NCBI GenBank assembly: GCA_032622095.1
Contig: CP136069.1
Coordinates: forward strand, 42,198,194 to 42,262,193
DNA from: Siphonodentalium dalli
Lineage: Eukaryota > Mollusca > Scaphopoda > Gadilida > Siphonodentaliidae
Direction of reading: 5' to 3'
DNA length: 64,000 bases
The notes under the pieces were generated by a model. It searched no databases. It saw nothing but the letters and a program-made list of their open reading frames with translations, and had not been told where the DNA came from. Positions within the stretch are counted from its first letter, which is position 1. Each line of letters opens with the position of its first letter. Shown in pieces: positions 1 through 11,444 of this stretch. Position numbers and translations under genes: made by a program.

Positions 1-258
1 TAATTACTTTAGTTCTATAACAATAAAGAGCGTTCTTTATTTATTTCTTTATGGTATGGTAGAAATAAAGAGCGTTCTTCTTACATTGAAGGAAGTTATA
101 TATATGCCTGATACGTTGAGATATGATCTTGTAAGTCGTTTTTGCCCATGGGTGTGAGTATTGCCTGTATTTATCGGGCTATAATTGAACCCCGAGCATG
201 AACAAAGCAAGATGTTACCTAGATCATGTCATAAATCTCTACTATGGATAGCGCCCGT

Positions 259-1140
259 GAAAGAGATCCAACATATCTACGCGCCAATACGCACATAATT
301 GACCTATAAAGTGCAATAGGTTCATATTCATAATGTGATTATTTGATTCTGAAATAAGCCGATCATGGAGTCATGTCCGTTATTTCGTTTATGGCGCGGA
401 CCACAGTGAAAAAATCACGTTAAAGAGCGTACACATTAAAAGTCGTGAGTTTGCTTAGATGTGTCATTGTGCGCACATAATCTGATTATAATCGGCTCAT
501 TGTGAGTCGATAATGTGACTAAATTGCTTTCATTTTCAGCACATTAGCGACTCAAAATGAGGCAATCTCAGCAGGTTATCAGACTAAAACAAATTCTATT
601 GTAAGCAGATATTGTGCGGATGTTTTGTAGAAAAGGCTGAGAGATCATAATACACCACAACATACCCTCGCGCAAATACGCACACGATCTAGTATGTGAA
701 ATAGCTACGTAATGTGATTATTTGATTCTGAATACGCAGATAATGGATACGTATCCGTTATTTCATTTTATGGCGCGGGCCATAATGAAAATACATGTTA
801 AAGAGCGTACACATGAAAAGTCGTGAGTTGGCTTATTTGTGTAATTGTCCGCATATAATGGATACGTATCCGTTATTTCATTTTATGGCGCGGGCCATAA
901 TGAAAATACATGTTAAAGAGCGTACACATGAAAAGTCGTGAGTTGGCTTATTTGTGTAATTGTCTATGCTTAGAATCGTATCATTATCAGTCGATAATCT
1001 GACTACATCGATCTCATTTTCAGCACATTATGGAGTCAAAATTAGGCAATTCTAAGCAGATAATCTACCTGAAACAAGTTCTATTATAAGCAGTTAATAT
1101 GCGGATTATCGTGAGAACAGGCGGATTATCGTGAGAACAG
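259..1140. repeat. Tandem duplication of a ~390-450 bp sequence with nested duplications
   Basis: Two diverged copies lie head to tail at about 259-640 and 643-1140. Both contain the ordered blocks CGCGCAAATACGCACA-like, TAATGTGATTATTTGATTCT, ATGGCGCGG, AAAGAGCGTACACAT and AAAAGTCGTGAGTT. Inside the second copy a 115-bp segment is duplicated almost exactly (740-854 and 855-964). A 20-bp segment beginning GCGGATTATCGTGAG is duplicated exactly at 1101-1120 and 1121-1140. No coding potential is seen. Confidence 0.85.
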
Positions 1141-1811
1141 GCTTTACACCAGTAGAAAACCTGTGCACTTTTTGATGTTTTTGACAGGGAACCTTATAAA
1201 GTCGAAAAAAATAACGCGGGAGTATAGTTCTTAGTTATTATCTGTTCCTTAATAATGTATTTTACTGTATGTGAAGATCTAAACTCGAAATTGCACGATT
1301 TAGGTGCCTTTTTGAGCGATTTTGCTTTGCGTCGTTTACATTATGGAATTTATCATGGGTAATTAATTAATTCAATGTTCGTTACGATATAGGCTTACAC
1401 AAGTTACAAAAAAACATGCAATCTCGAGCTGCGACTACCCCCTAATGTGAAGTAGATTATTGAGGAACGTATTACATGCCTTGTATGTTCAATGCTATAA
1501 AGTTTCCTATCAGAACTGGAATGTGCTGAACATGAAACAGTTCACATGTTTTGTACTGTACATTAAATACTGCAATATCGTAAGAGGTAGCTCAACAACA
1601 TACATACGCGGATGATTTCCGATAAAATTAATTTTTATTGCGCTGAAAATACGCGTTTTGTTTCTTATATATTTTTGATAAATTTGAGATCGTTTCGTCA
1701 TCGTGATCGCGTAAAAATTGCGGTTGTATAGACCATGGGAAGAACATCTAGAGCTGTTGTCACTCTGAAACATTTATGGTACTGCATAATTTTGATGATT
1801 AAAATTAAGAT
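1141..1811. other. No recognisable feature
   Basis: AT-rich sequence. The only open frame (1510-1773, minus) has no recognisable domain or plausible splice context. Nothing else can be supported here. Confidence 0.5.
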
Positions 1812-1873
1812 AAAGCAGTGCGTGAAGTGTTTTTTAATGGTTAACCATTAAAAAACACTTCACGCACTGCTTT
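1812..1873. repeat. Perfect 62-bp palindrome (31-bp arms, no spacer)
   Basis: The left arm starts AAAGCAGTGCGTGAAGTG and the right arm is its exact reverse complement. The centre is GGTTAACC at 1839-1846. There is no spacer, so the DNA could extrude as a cruciform. It lies next to the TGTCA-motif cluster. Perfect identity of both arms suggests a recent origin or ongoing correction. Confidence 0.95.
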
Positions 1874-1894
1874 TTTTAAATTTGGATAATTATT

Positions 1895-2150
1895 GGTGTG
1901 TCATATGACACACCTAGAAAAACGCCTGTGTCGGCCCAAATGTGTTATCTGACACACGCGACACACATTCTTAGGACAAACTGGCTGACATATTTGGATA
2001 CTTTTTTCATAATTATATGTGTCAGATGACCTATTTGACCGACACAGACATTTTTTTTTTGCAGGTGTGTCATTTGACCTGGTTGTTTGACTATAGATGT
2101 GTCAGATGATCTGGATTCTGATGACAAATTTATGTGTCAGGTGACAAAGA
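1895..2150. repeat. Cluster of TGTCA/TGACA motifs
   Basis: About 250 bp contain repeated variants of TGTGTCANNTGAC. A perfect 20-bp palindrome, GGTGTGTCATATGACACACC, is at 1895-1914. Further copies lie at about 1950, 2020, 2065, 2097 and 2133. Spacing is irregular, so this is not a simple tandem satellite. The core resembles two opposed TGACA sites, but regulatory function is only a guess. An open frame on the minus strand (1945-2127) arises from the repeated motif. Confidence 0.6.
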
Positions 2151-2846
2151 TTTTATTTTCAGTGTTCAATGTTAAGATAACGCAGTATACATCGCTATCC
2201 GTATTGTATTATTTTAAATACTCCCCTTCGTTCTTGTGATGCCTGTGTGTTCCCGAACGACGCTAATTAGAAGTAAAGCTCACTGTTTATTTGCTAGTGA
2301 GTTGATAATTAGTTTAGGAAATTTTGATTAATTTGGTGTCATATCGGATGGGACCAAATAATCACAAAAGCCATGAACCCGCTCGATACGACACACTTTC
2401 GCCAAAGCAAGCTCCAGATTCGGTGCGTTGGATTCAAAGTCGATATACAGAAGAGCGCTAATGATTATACTTGCAAATCATTTGATTATCCGAGCTAACC
2501 AAGTGATCATCTATGAATTGGCGATCACGTGCCATTCTATGGCTGCTAACTGTCTTCAGACTTGATTATACATTACTATTTACTGAAGCGCAATGACCAT
2601 ATTAGGGCAGCTGAACTCAATAACAAGCGTCGTACATCTCACTGACGTTTCTGAATTGGTGGCAACAGTGACATGTTTATCTCCTCTGTCACGCCTCGGA
2701 AGGGATTTCCGTCGTGAAAGGGAAGGCAAATCCAGATTAAATTTACGCCATTTGCTGGTAATTTCTCTCCTGAATTTGTATGTGACGGGCAGATTTGTTC
2801 ATTTTTATTTACGATATATCGAACTGGATATAATTGCCGGAACAGC
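2151..2846. other. No recognisable feature
   Basis: No supported gene or repeat. The 85-codon open frame at 2593-2850 has no recognisable domain. Confidence 0.45.
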
Positions 2847-3340
2847 CTGACAGTGCCATGTTTTCACGATACTATATCTAATCCTATCCACTAGGGAGCA
2901 TTGCCGTTGCTATACAGCCACCTGATAACTTAATCAAATCAGCAGGGGCAGTTGTACACACCATTCTCAACGACTCGACCATTTTCCGCTTCGGTAGGAA
3001 ATAACCTCTTCCATAAATGGACACCATATATGCCGGACTATTTCAACCACGCGATTGATCATGTGCATAGTATGCGCGGGAAATACGTCTGATGACTGGG
3101 AGACTCATCTGATAAACTTGAACTAATTATTGCAATTTATTACTATTCATCACTATTTAATGCTAGAGATTGTTCACATATATATGCGTCAACAAGTCAA
3201 GGTCATCGCCTTATTACCAGGGATGTGTATTGTAGCATTGCGCGAACATGGTTGCTATTTATGGTAGAGGTTATTTCCGATCGAATGCGGAAATGGCCGA
3301 TTCGTTGAGAATGGGGTACACACATTAAGTTGGCGGAGAG
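2847..3340. repeat. Dispersed repeat family R with internal inverted arms
   Basis: It begins CTGACAGTGCCATGTTTTCA, a block that recurs at 5697 and 6777. Imperfect inverted arms lie at about 2962-3020 and 3255-3314 (shared cores GGTTATTTCC and CGTTGAGAATGG). The tail ACACATTAAGTTGGCGGAGAG recurs after the 6777 copy. It is probably a decayed non-autonomous DNA element, but its termini are not defined. Confidence 0.5.
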
Positions 3341-3410
3341 GTGTGTTTTTCCTCCGTATCAACGAAGTAAGATATATTTTTATATATTTAAAAATATGTA
3401 AGATACATGT

Positions 3411-3731
3411 ATATGTGACCCGCCATATCAAATACAGTCGTAAGTCGGGATTTTTTTTACCCTGTGCCAATGCATTCTCTTATATATGCAAGTCGACCAT
3501 TTTTTAAATAAATGTTTCTGACAATTTTTAGGACATAAAATAAAAAACATCCATTACCCTGAAGGGAGCCCCACACATATATAATTTAAATTGTAAATTT
3601 TTTTTAGGCCAATGCATTCTCTTATATATGCGAGGCGACATATGGTCGACTCGCATATATAAGAGAATGCATTGGCACATGGTAAAAAAAATCCCGACTT
3701 ACGACTGGATTTATATGGCGGGTCACATATA
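3411..3731. mobile_element. Hairpin MITE with ATATGTGACCCGCC termini, copy 1
   Basis: The ends are inverted repeats, ATATGTGACCCGCCATAT on the left and its reverse complement on the right, extended inward by AGTCGGGATTTTTTTTACC. Next inside is the cassette beginning GCCAATGCATTCTCTTATAT. The left cassette is truncated at about 3505. The right one (about 3606-3675) is a complete hairpin. A fuller copy of the same element is at 62677-63139. There is no transposase gene, so it is non-autonomous. Confidence 0.8.
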
Positions 3732-4485
3732 AGCAACAGTTACAGACATACAGTAGATTCGGGCTGCGGACACACCAGTATGGACTATCCTTTTCTCCGT
3801 TGATAACTAGCAGGGTGACCCGGTGTTGCCCAGTGGTGTGGAACACTTCACTCGTGACGGAAATAGTGAATGCTCTTGCTCAAAGTAGTTACTGTTCCCA
3901 GACGTACGTCCGGGTTGTCCGGATGGTAACTTGAACAATGAACCGGTTGAAGACGCAAGCCAATCTTGAATATGGTCATGGGCCGATGATACATACATTT
4001 ATGCATACGATACATACGAATTATGCTGTTTTTTGTTTACCTAGAAGTTGCAGTTTTTGGGTTGTACGGATGATTGAGCAATATTCAATATAATTCTTGA
4101 TATTTGTACGTGGTTCACATTTGAGAAAACACAGGCCAATATCGATTTTATTTGACTTAGAAATAATATTTGTGGTGTCTAAATGTTATATTGAGCAGTG
4201 TTCAACATAATATCTTGATACTTGGTGTGTGGCTCATCTTTGAGGTCATCGTCTAGTTGGACTCAAATTTTGTAAGAATTTGACTTCTTTGTTCTTAAAA
4301 AAGCCAACGTCCCAATAAAAAAACCACCTCGATTCGGGGGTCGTGGGGTCTCCGACCATTTATTTTCTAAAGTTTGCATAAATTTGCATCACACAACGTC
4401 ATTCCTCTACATTATTTTATACCTGAATCGAACGGCACCAATTTGGGTCTCGTTAAACTACTTCACTAGACTGATCATATCATGA
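3732..4485. other. No recognisable feature
   Basis: Short open frames on the minus strand lack recognisable domains. No clear repeat matches within this window. Confidence 0.4.
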
Positions 4486-4795
4486 AATGATTATATATAA
4501 GTTTGGTGCAACTCGGCGTAAAAAATATTTTTTATCAATTGTGGCTCCCCTCTCCATCTCCCATCCCTGATTCGGAAGGCAACACATTTGCTACTGCAAC
4601 TACATCATCATTATGATTATATATAAGTTTGGTGGATATCGGCGTCCAAACAATGTCACCGAGCTAGTTACCTCTCTCCTTGTTCTGCCCCTGAAACTGA
4701 CACGTCACGTTAGAAATTTTTATATCCCCTTTGTGCCCTCTCGATGGACCCAACTTTATTTATAGAGCGGACAGACAGACATTCACAAATATTGA
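4486..4795 (+). repeat. Dispersed repeat shared with 11445-11680
   Basis: The shared order of blocks is GATTATATATAAGTTTGGTG, a CCCC...CCATCTC stretch, CCCTTTGTGCCCTCTCGATG and a terminal AGAGCGGACAGACAGACATT. The copy at 11445 has the same order with substitutions (CCCTTTGGAGCCCTCTAGAT, GCGGCAGACAT). A second GATTATATATAAGTTTGGTG lies at about 4615. It may be a retroposon 3' region, which was not tested. Confidence 0.5.
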
Positions 4796-5195
4796 TGTGG
4801 ACTCTTTGCTCAAGGTTTTCACTCTCATTCAGTTTAGACCGTCATTCTTACACATGGATTTTAATGTGGCGCACCACGTTGGCGGAATGATTACCGTTTT
4901 TGTTATCATGATTATTTCGTCCCGATAATGTTTTGCAAGACGCTACCCTCTTTTTGAAATGGTATGATCGACGCGGTTGAAATTTTCAGCAATAGTAGAT
5001 GTTTGGCATTTATTTCATATTGGATATTGCCTGAGCCTAATTACTCACGGATCAAGTTGATTCGCTAAACTGATACACAGTTTGCCTAAAAAATTCACCA
5101 ATTGTGTTACATGGTTCAATTTTATATTGTAAATTTTGTTATGTCCCACCGCGGTGATACAGGAATTGGTTCCAGTCATTTCTGATACGAAAATC

Positions 5196-5660
5196 GAAAT
5201 CATTATATGAGCCACACGATGGGAGCGGCCAATCCCGATGGAAAGCAAGATTTTCACTTATTGTATGTAATAACATATATAGATGAGTTCAGGTATAACA
5301 AGAGAAAGATGGCACATTTCAGCATTGACAGAGAAAGGTATATTTTATTCCTTCATATCAGCGAAGGAAGATGTAATAAACATATTTACAAATATGTACG
5401 ATATATAGGAAAGACTTAGATATGAAGCACGTACGTATGTGCACCTATACACCTTCTCTCAGTCGATATAGTACAATGTTATGACAACTATAGTGGCAGT
5501 CATTATACGAACCACATGATGGGGGTGGCCAATCCCAATGGATTATACGAACCACATGATGGGGCGGCCAATCCCAATGGAGAACACGATTTTAACTTAT
5601 TGTGCGAAAGGAGATGTATAGGTGGGTTCAGGTACAACACGGGAACAGAGATCGAGGGTG
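5196..5660. repeat. Diverged local repeats (TTATACGAACCACATGATGG units)
   Basis: A block containing CACGATGGGAGCGGCCAATC starts at about 5210 and is followed by GATTTTCACTTATTG and a GAGTTCAGGTA motif. A related block at about 5503-5660 carries the GGCCAATCCCAATGG unit twice in tandem (5503-5540 and 5541-5579), then the same downstream motifs. This is a duplication of roughly 120-150 bp with an extra small tandem step. It has no coding role. Confidence 0.6.
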
Positions 5661-5696
5661 TTAGTAAACAATTTAATTGACGTAGACTAGGAGTAG

Positions 5697-5740
5697 TCTG
5701 ACAGTGCCATGTTTTCCTGATTATATCCAGTCTCTTTGAA
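5697..5740 (+). repeat. Fragment of dispersed repeat family R
   Basis: TCTGACAGTGCCATGTTTTC matches the starts of the copies at 2847 and 6777. Homology fades after about 40 bp. The rest of 5741-6603 shows no supported feature. Confidence 0.5.
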
Positions 5741-6603
5741 CAGCCACCGATACTCCTATAAGATTTACATATCTCGACATGTGATAGCGATGCCTTTTCT
5801 GGGACGAAGCGGCTTTCACGAAATAAATAGTTTTCAAATAGAGAGTGAATTCCTGGCGTAGTAAACGTTTGTGAGAATCATAGTATTTAGTGGTAGTTAT
5901 AAATACAACAAGATGTAAAATAATAATCAGTAATAAATATCGTTGACTGATAAACAATCGAAGATGTTGTCTACTAGATTGCGATGCATAGCGTATAGAG
6001 GAGCTCTAATGAGTCGCAATTCTATACGAAATTTATTAACAGATTGCGTTAAATTCGTTTCGAGCCGAGCTTTAGTTATCACATAATCACATTTTAGCAA
6101 GGAAAAATGATCACAAAATGGCTGGGATTAAACAAAATGATATTGATTTCATTATCACAACACAAGAGGAAGTAAAGACACCATCAAAAAAGATAGTGCC
6201 ATCTTAAATGTGTCTTTTCATGTAGACAAAAGTGTTCAACCGCCCGTATCTCCCATGTTTATCTCACAGTCAACACTAGATAACACAAATCGAATATCAT
6301 AATTATATTCTAATTAACATTTTTAAAGCATATGGCATTGACATCGACGCCGTTGCGATAAGCTCTTACGTTACTCCTCGTGCCGATAATACACGTGTGA
6401 CTTACTAAAAATATATGACGCCTGTAATTTGTGTTATAAAATGTCTGTGTTTTTCTTTGCGTGGGAATATTGTCAACATGTCATTGAACTCCGATCTCGC
6501 AATTTAAATATAACCAACCACGAAGCTATGTTTATAATTGTTATCGGCTTTTTATAGATATTAGATTCCGCATTGAAATGATCTGCTACGCAACTACATA
6601 GCG

Positions 6604-6727
6604 AAATCGCGCATGGTCTGAGACATAACCAATGAAATCGCGCATGGTCTGAGACATAACCAATGAAATCGCGCATGGTCTGAGACATAACCAATGAAAT
6701 CGCGCATGGTCTGAGACATAACCAATG
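6604..6727. repeat. Minisatellite, 31-bp unit x 4
   Basis: Four consecutive, essentially identical 31-bp units (starts 6604, 6635, 6666, 6697) begin AAATCGCGCATGGTCTGAGA. The array ends in a short GGAGGGAAAT duplication. Because 31 is not a multiple of three, open frames through it on the minus strand repeat in different registers and are artefacts. Confidence 0.95.
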
Positions 6728-6776
6728 AAATGGAGGGAAATGGAGGGAATTGTTGTCGGCTTTTTGAAAGAGACTA

Positions 6777-6930
6777 TCTGACGGTGCCATGTTTTCACGA
6801 TTCTATCAAATCCTGTCCTGTTGTGAGCAGTATCAGTGCAATAAAGTCGTCATTGGCAATACGGTGACACGCCTGCTAACCTCGTCGATTCTGCTGGCAG
6901 AGGCACATACATTAAACTGGTGTGGCGGAG
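6777..6930 (+). repeat. Dispersed repeat family R, third copy
   Basis: It starts CTGACGGTGCCATGTTTTCA and includes a CATACATTAAACTGGTGTGG block resembling the tail of the copy at 2847-3340. A fainter relative lies at about 8262-8400 (CACGATGCTATCCAATCCTG and GTGCATACATTAAA). Confidence 0.5.
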
Positions 6931-7439
6931 AGACTAGTTTCCATAATTATGTCTTCTAAACAGCAAGCAGGACTAGTTGCCGAGGCTGCAGTCGATAGTC
7001 CTGGTTGCAGTTCAAAAGACACCGTCGAGGGAAAATAGTTCTCGCTATTCCACCCCAAAGGAAGGCAATATGTGTTTTATTATGATCTAGAATATATTAG
7101 TGAAAAAACGTCATATTTACCACTTCCGGTGGCCATTTTGGTGGCCATTTATTCATACATGTAAATAAGGAGTACTCAATTATCAAAAGAATGATACGAC
7201 GTAATACCTTATAAACTTCCTGAGTAATTGCGAATTGAAATTTACCTGGTAAGATATTCAATGTTGGCGGCCATCTTGGATTCAAAGACCGATATCTCTA
7301 TAAAGCCCCCATAGCCAGATGGCAAACAACCGGTAAATTGAAGGACTGATATAGTTCTACAAAGATATCATAACCACCAAAAATCCGCATATGGGGAGGG
7401 GGTCTACGTGCAGCTCAAGCACTATATATGACACAATTC

Positions 7440-7660
7440 TCGCCTCGTGCCAACCGTGACGTCAGCAGACGGATAAATATTTCGAAGACCATAGCCCGGG
7501 TTATAATTCGTTAAATTCTGCCCTCGGGCCAGAATCGTGAGAGTTCTGGAATCGTTCCATGCAGTTTCGATCTGGCCTCGCGCCAGAACTGTGACGTCAG
7601 CAGGTGGTTAATAATTCAAAGACTATATAGCCGAAACGATAGTTCGCTGCCAGACGATAG
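7440..7660. repeat. Two diverged tandem units of about 131 bp
   Basis: Units starting at about 7440 and 7571 share CTCGCCTCGTGCCA-like openings, a GTGACGTCAGCAG core and a trailing TTCAAAGACTATA-type block. The GTGACGTCA core contains a CRE-like octamer (TGACGTCA), but no promoter context supports a regulatory call. Confidence 0.55.
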
Positions 7661-7737
7661 TGTTAAAACTATACACTCTGACACGTGATCGCGTATTGTC
7701 CAATCATAAGACAGTATAACACTCTATAAACTCAACG

Positions 7738-8250
7738 TATATAAGGATTAACTGTCATGTGGACTGTTTTTATGGAGATGTAACGGTGAGGTAAGTGGAC
7801 ATAACTTGTGTAAAACCCGAAGGGTTTTACATACAAGTTACGACCACTTACCTCACCGTTACATCTTCATAAAAATAGTCCACATGACAGTTAATCCTTA
7901 TATTTATATACATTTAGCGAGAAAGCCACTTTTGTAAATATATTTAAATCGAAAAGTGTATCGTGACAAGATCAGCCCAAAATACCCAATAGCACCCTTG
8001 CCAAAAGTTAATAGGAACAATTTATCTTCATATTGAAACCCGATGATGTATTAAGTCAATCCTGCGCGAGTCCAAATGCGCCCAAAACATTACGCGTTCG
8101 TCTTTCCAAACCTAATGACGTATCGATGGTGTCATTAGCTTGGTGTTATGAGGCGTTGCGCATTCACCGAGAAATAACTGCAACTAGCCACGTGGGCGCC
8201 GACCAATCAGAATGCTGGATTTAGTGATGACAACACTTAGTGTGTAAATA
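7738..8250 (+). mobile_element. Foldback-type element, copy A, with a 166-bp palindrome at one end
   Basis: A long inverted repeat (7738-7903) has about 80-bp arms starting TATAAGGATTAACTGTCATG and a short centre near AAACCCGAAGGGTTT. The remaining ~350 bp end near CACTTAGTGTGTAAATATA. The whole unit recurs in opposite orientation at 27355-27864 with high similarity. A 63-codon frame is present in both copies but differs by substitutions and resembles no known domain. The pairing of a long palindrome with a single-copy flank suggests a non-autonomous DNA element. Confidence 0.8.
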
Positions 8251-9049
8251 TATAATAATATCATATATTCACGATGCTATCCAATCCTGCTTCAAGTATC
8301 AAGTTGTGAACAGAGACGCGTAGGTAACGTAGCTCGGGGGGGGGGGGTCGTTGACAACATGGTGACAACAGTTTTGTCGGCACGGGTGCATACATTAAAA
8401 AAATTATCAATTAGTTAAAATACAAACGAAATTTGAAGCACATTGACATTTTATGTTTGAATGAAGTGGGTGGATATAGCCTAGCCTGCAACATGTTGAT
8501 GCATATTAAAGGGGATAGCATGTAAGTGTTATATTCCTTGATGTTATGACCAAAACAGTGATTTTCCTTCTCAAATATGAAAGAAATTGCCAAACTTACA
8601 TCTATACCTTAACTGCAGAATATCTATCTAGTGGTGCCTTCGCCTCTGTTGGTAGTGTTTCGTGAATGATAAATTCCCAACGTGTCAGCATTGGTGTTTA
8701 ATATAGCTTATTGAACAGAATTCGAAATAGAAGTCGAAATACACATACTGCAAAATAGCTTATATATACTCATAAATACACATCCATAAGTCACAATGAT
8801 TTAACCAAATTGACAATGATTTAAACCCACTATATTAATTATTTCGATAAAAAAAAGACCAATTCAATGTTATGAACAGACTTTTTATGATCAATTTTCT
8901 CATTACTTTTGATGATTTACACACATATTATCTGGCATCAGGGAAGTTACCGAGGCTGATGGAGTCAAGATACTACGAATTGGACATTCAGTTATACTAG
9001 GTCAAGGACCAGTCCGCATAGCGCGATCTCACTGGAGCTTACTGAAATT
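8251..9049. other. No strong feature; poly-G tract
   Basis: Apart from a weak R-family fragment (about 8262-8400) and a G run at about 8336-8347, nothing can be supported. Confidence 0.4.
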
Positions 9050-9440
9050 TTGCGAAAACCCTGTGCCATGCATTCTCTTATAAATGAGTCTCTCATTGGA
9101 AGCCTCGCATATATATATAAGATAATACATTGGCATAATAATATTATCTTGACCTTGTAAGTCACTGCAATCTCTTATAAATGGGAGGCTATACCTACGG
9201 GAGACTCGTATATATAAGAGAATGCATGGCCTAACAATATTTATTTGACCTTGTAAGCCAGTGCATTCTCCAATATATGCGAGGCTCCCTATATTGAAGA
9301 GTCGCATATATAAGGAATGCGTTGGCCTAACAATATTTACATTGACCTTGTACGCCAGTGCATTCTGGTATATATGCGAGGCTCCCTATGAATATGAATT
9401 ATAAACTACGTGTAAGATTTACAGTCACTGCCATCTACTA
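9050..9440. repeat. Degenerate array of the hairpin cassette
   Basis: Three to four decayed copies of the GCCAATGCATTCTCTTATAT hairpin follow each other with a spacing of about 90-110 bp (near 9064, 9166, 9260 and 9350). Linkers are similar and read like TAACAATATTTATTTGACCTTGTAAG. Arms contain many mismatches, unlike the near-perfect hairpins elsewhere in the window. It looks like an old tandem amplification of the cassette outside the MITE context. Confidence 0.7.
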
Positions 9441-9766
9441 TATATATGGGCAATTCTGAAGCATGTAAAGATATATTTGCTCACGGAATTTTAGAGACTT
9501 AAGTCATAACATATAAAACAATTTTAAGAGTCAACCGTGTAATCGGTATTATATAGTATCCAAAATCATCAGTTCTAATGCTAAAATAATATACATTAAG
9601 AATCCAGGATTTATCATTCATAGGTGCAGACATTAGCTTCTGTTTGACGAATTGTGTGAAAATTTGGCGGGCAAATTGTCGAGGTGTGTGAACGTAACCT
9701 TAGTCCCGTGGGTGAAGGTCGGCGGTTATCGGGGGGGGGGGGGGGTGAAAAAGTTGATAGTGTCTC

Positions 9767-10135
9767 TTAACCCTTTACCCAACAAACCGGCCAAAACCGG
9801 CCAAATAAAGCTGCAACAGCCTAAATTATCTTGGGTCTGTCTCAATAAAACCATACAAATATGGATATCATTGGAACCGGCTCATTGACCACATTGTGAT
9901 GGTTACAGTTATGCCCTGTGCCAATGCATTCTCTTATATATGCGAGTCGACCATAGGTCGCCTCGCATATATAAGAGAATGCATTGGCCATTTTTTCTTA
10001 CATTCTTTAACAATTTTATAATTTTTAATGTGTTAAGCCAATGCATTCTCTTATATATGCGAGGCGACCTATGGTCGACTCGCATATATAAGAGAATGCA
10101 TTGGCACAGGTCTGTTCTGTTGGGTAAAGGGTTAA
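9767..10135. mobile_element. TTAA-bounded double-hairpin MITE, copy 1 (piggyBac-like termini)
   Basis: It is bounded by TTAA on both sides, with inverted ends CCCTTTACCCAACA and TGTTGGGTAAAGGG. Known piggyBac superfamily elements duplicate TTAA and have ends starting CCYT, so that affiliation is likely. The left arm also has two CAAAACCGGC-type blocks. Two 69-nt hairpins lie at 9920-9988 and 10037-10105. Each has 27-bp perfect arms, one T/C mismatch, a further 5-bp stem and a 3-nt loop. No transposase is present. Confidence 0.88.
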
Positions 10136-10251
10136 ATAGTATAGGAACAGGTTATGCGGGTATATATACACAAGAGAAGTATTAGTTGATTATGTGTTCT
10201 GGTTGGCATTTCTTTGTTCATTTGCGGCGACCCAAGGACGACTATGAATAG

Positions 10252-10348
10252 TAAGAGTAATATAATGACACTGGTCGTAATAAGAGTAATATAATGACAC
10301 TGGTCGTAATAAGAGTAATATAATGACACTGGTCGTAATAAGAGTAAT
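10252..10348. repeat. Minisatellite, 29-bp unit x ~3.3
   Basis: Units start at 10252, 10281 and 10310 (TAAGAGTAATATAATGACAC...), with a partial fourth at 10339. They are nearly identical. Short open frames over the array are repeat artefacts. Confidence 0.95.
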
Positions 10349-10386
10349 TATTGTGAATGTTCATCCACGGCAAATTTAGGCATGAA

Positions 10387-11401
10387 CTATTCCAATTTAA
10401 ATTCGCGACGCGCATTATATTTTTCACATTTATATCGGAACCGTAAATCTCCTAGAAATGATGAAATTGTTAGTTTTTCTGATGTGAATTTTGTTCTATA
10501 GATATATTGTTTTACTGAGAGCCTGAATAAATTAGTGATATATTTTCCATTTACGCAGCGGGACCCGATTATCATTGTTCGCTTAGTCGCTTGCCATTTG
10601 ACGCTGTTTTCGTTACCCCATGAATGTATATCTTTCAGAAAAAATTTAACGTGTTCACATTCCCAACATATATGTAATATGTTCTCCTTCTTGTCTATGA
10701 AATGGACACGTGTGTCATCTTGTCGAATTTTAGCTATTTTCAGGAAGCTATTAGTTGATATAATTCTAGAGTTTATTCTATACTGAAGCCATTGAAGCTT
10801 TGTGTCAGGCGTCGTCGAAAAGGGAAGTGTATTGTATATATTCCAGTCAATTTCATCATCGCCTATTTCTATTTGCCATTTTTGACTAGGAAGTGGGTAC
10901 ATGACACTCATGGTTCAATATGTCATATAAATCGCGTCCTCCGCGGGGATTTCTGAGTAGGGTCACGAAATTATCGGGGAGGGTGGGGATCGGGCTTCGG
11001 ACAATGGCTTTTGAGATTTGTTTTGAGTAAGAGTTAGCTGTCGTCGGATGCTATTTAAGATAATGAAATGTGTACGTATTTTGTAAGTTGAGTATATCGT
11101 TTCAGCCGAAATTGCCGCTTTCTTGTAACAAATCTTGTACAACATATATCCCCTCTTTGCGCCATGCAACAAAACTGATAGGGTTTCCGTTTATTTTTAT
11201 ATTGGCGTTGTCCCAGAGAGTGCATGCAGATATGTTTACATTTCTCATATTTTTTTCTAGGAAATTGGTACTGATTATTGACAAGGGCGTATTTTCCTGG
11301 ATCGTGGAGATGACTATAATATATATAAGATTATTCCAAATCGGTGACAAAAACATTTTGTTAATTTGCCCCTCCCCAAATCCTACTACACCCATTGCCA
11401 C
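10387..11401 (-). pseudogene. LINE (non-LTR retrotransposon) reverse transcriptase C-terminal region, decayed
   Basis: On the minus strand, 11401-11102 reads through a segment with SPIWNN, LWDNANIKINGNPISFVAW and GIYVVQDLLQESGNFG. This is the linker seen after the RT domain in L1/Tx1-type ORF2 proteins. The frame is then broken by stops, and a second open segment, 10911-10387, carries DTKLQWLQYRINSRI, an ICWECEHVKFFLKDI zinc-knuckle-like region and LSVKQYIYRTKF near the C-terminus. The zinc-finger cysteines usual in this position are partly lost. In-frame stops and frame changes between the two segments show the copy is dead. Domain identity is from pattern recognition only. The clade (L1/Tx1-like) is tentative. 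Confidence 0.75.
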
Positions 11402-11444
11402 TTGGGTATCATTAAATCATACTAAACGGTTTCCCATAACATGG

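Noticed and set aside
6473-6798. Repeat-protein-like frames with HWLCLRPCAIS units
   Set aside because: They are the 31-bp minisatellite read in successive registers; no gene context.
9050-9440. CRISPR-like spacing of repeated units
   Set aside because: Units are large degenerate hairpins of a eukaryotic MITE cassette, with no uniform short repeats and spacers, and no cas genes.
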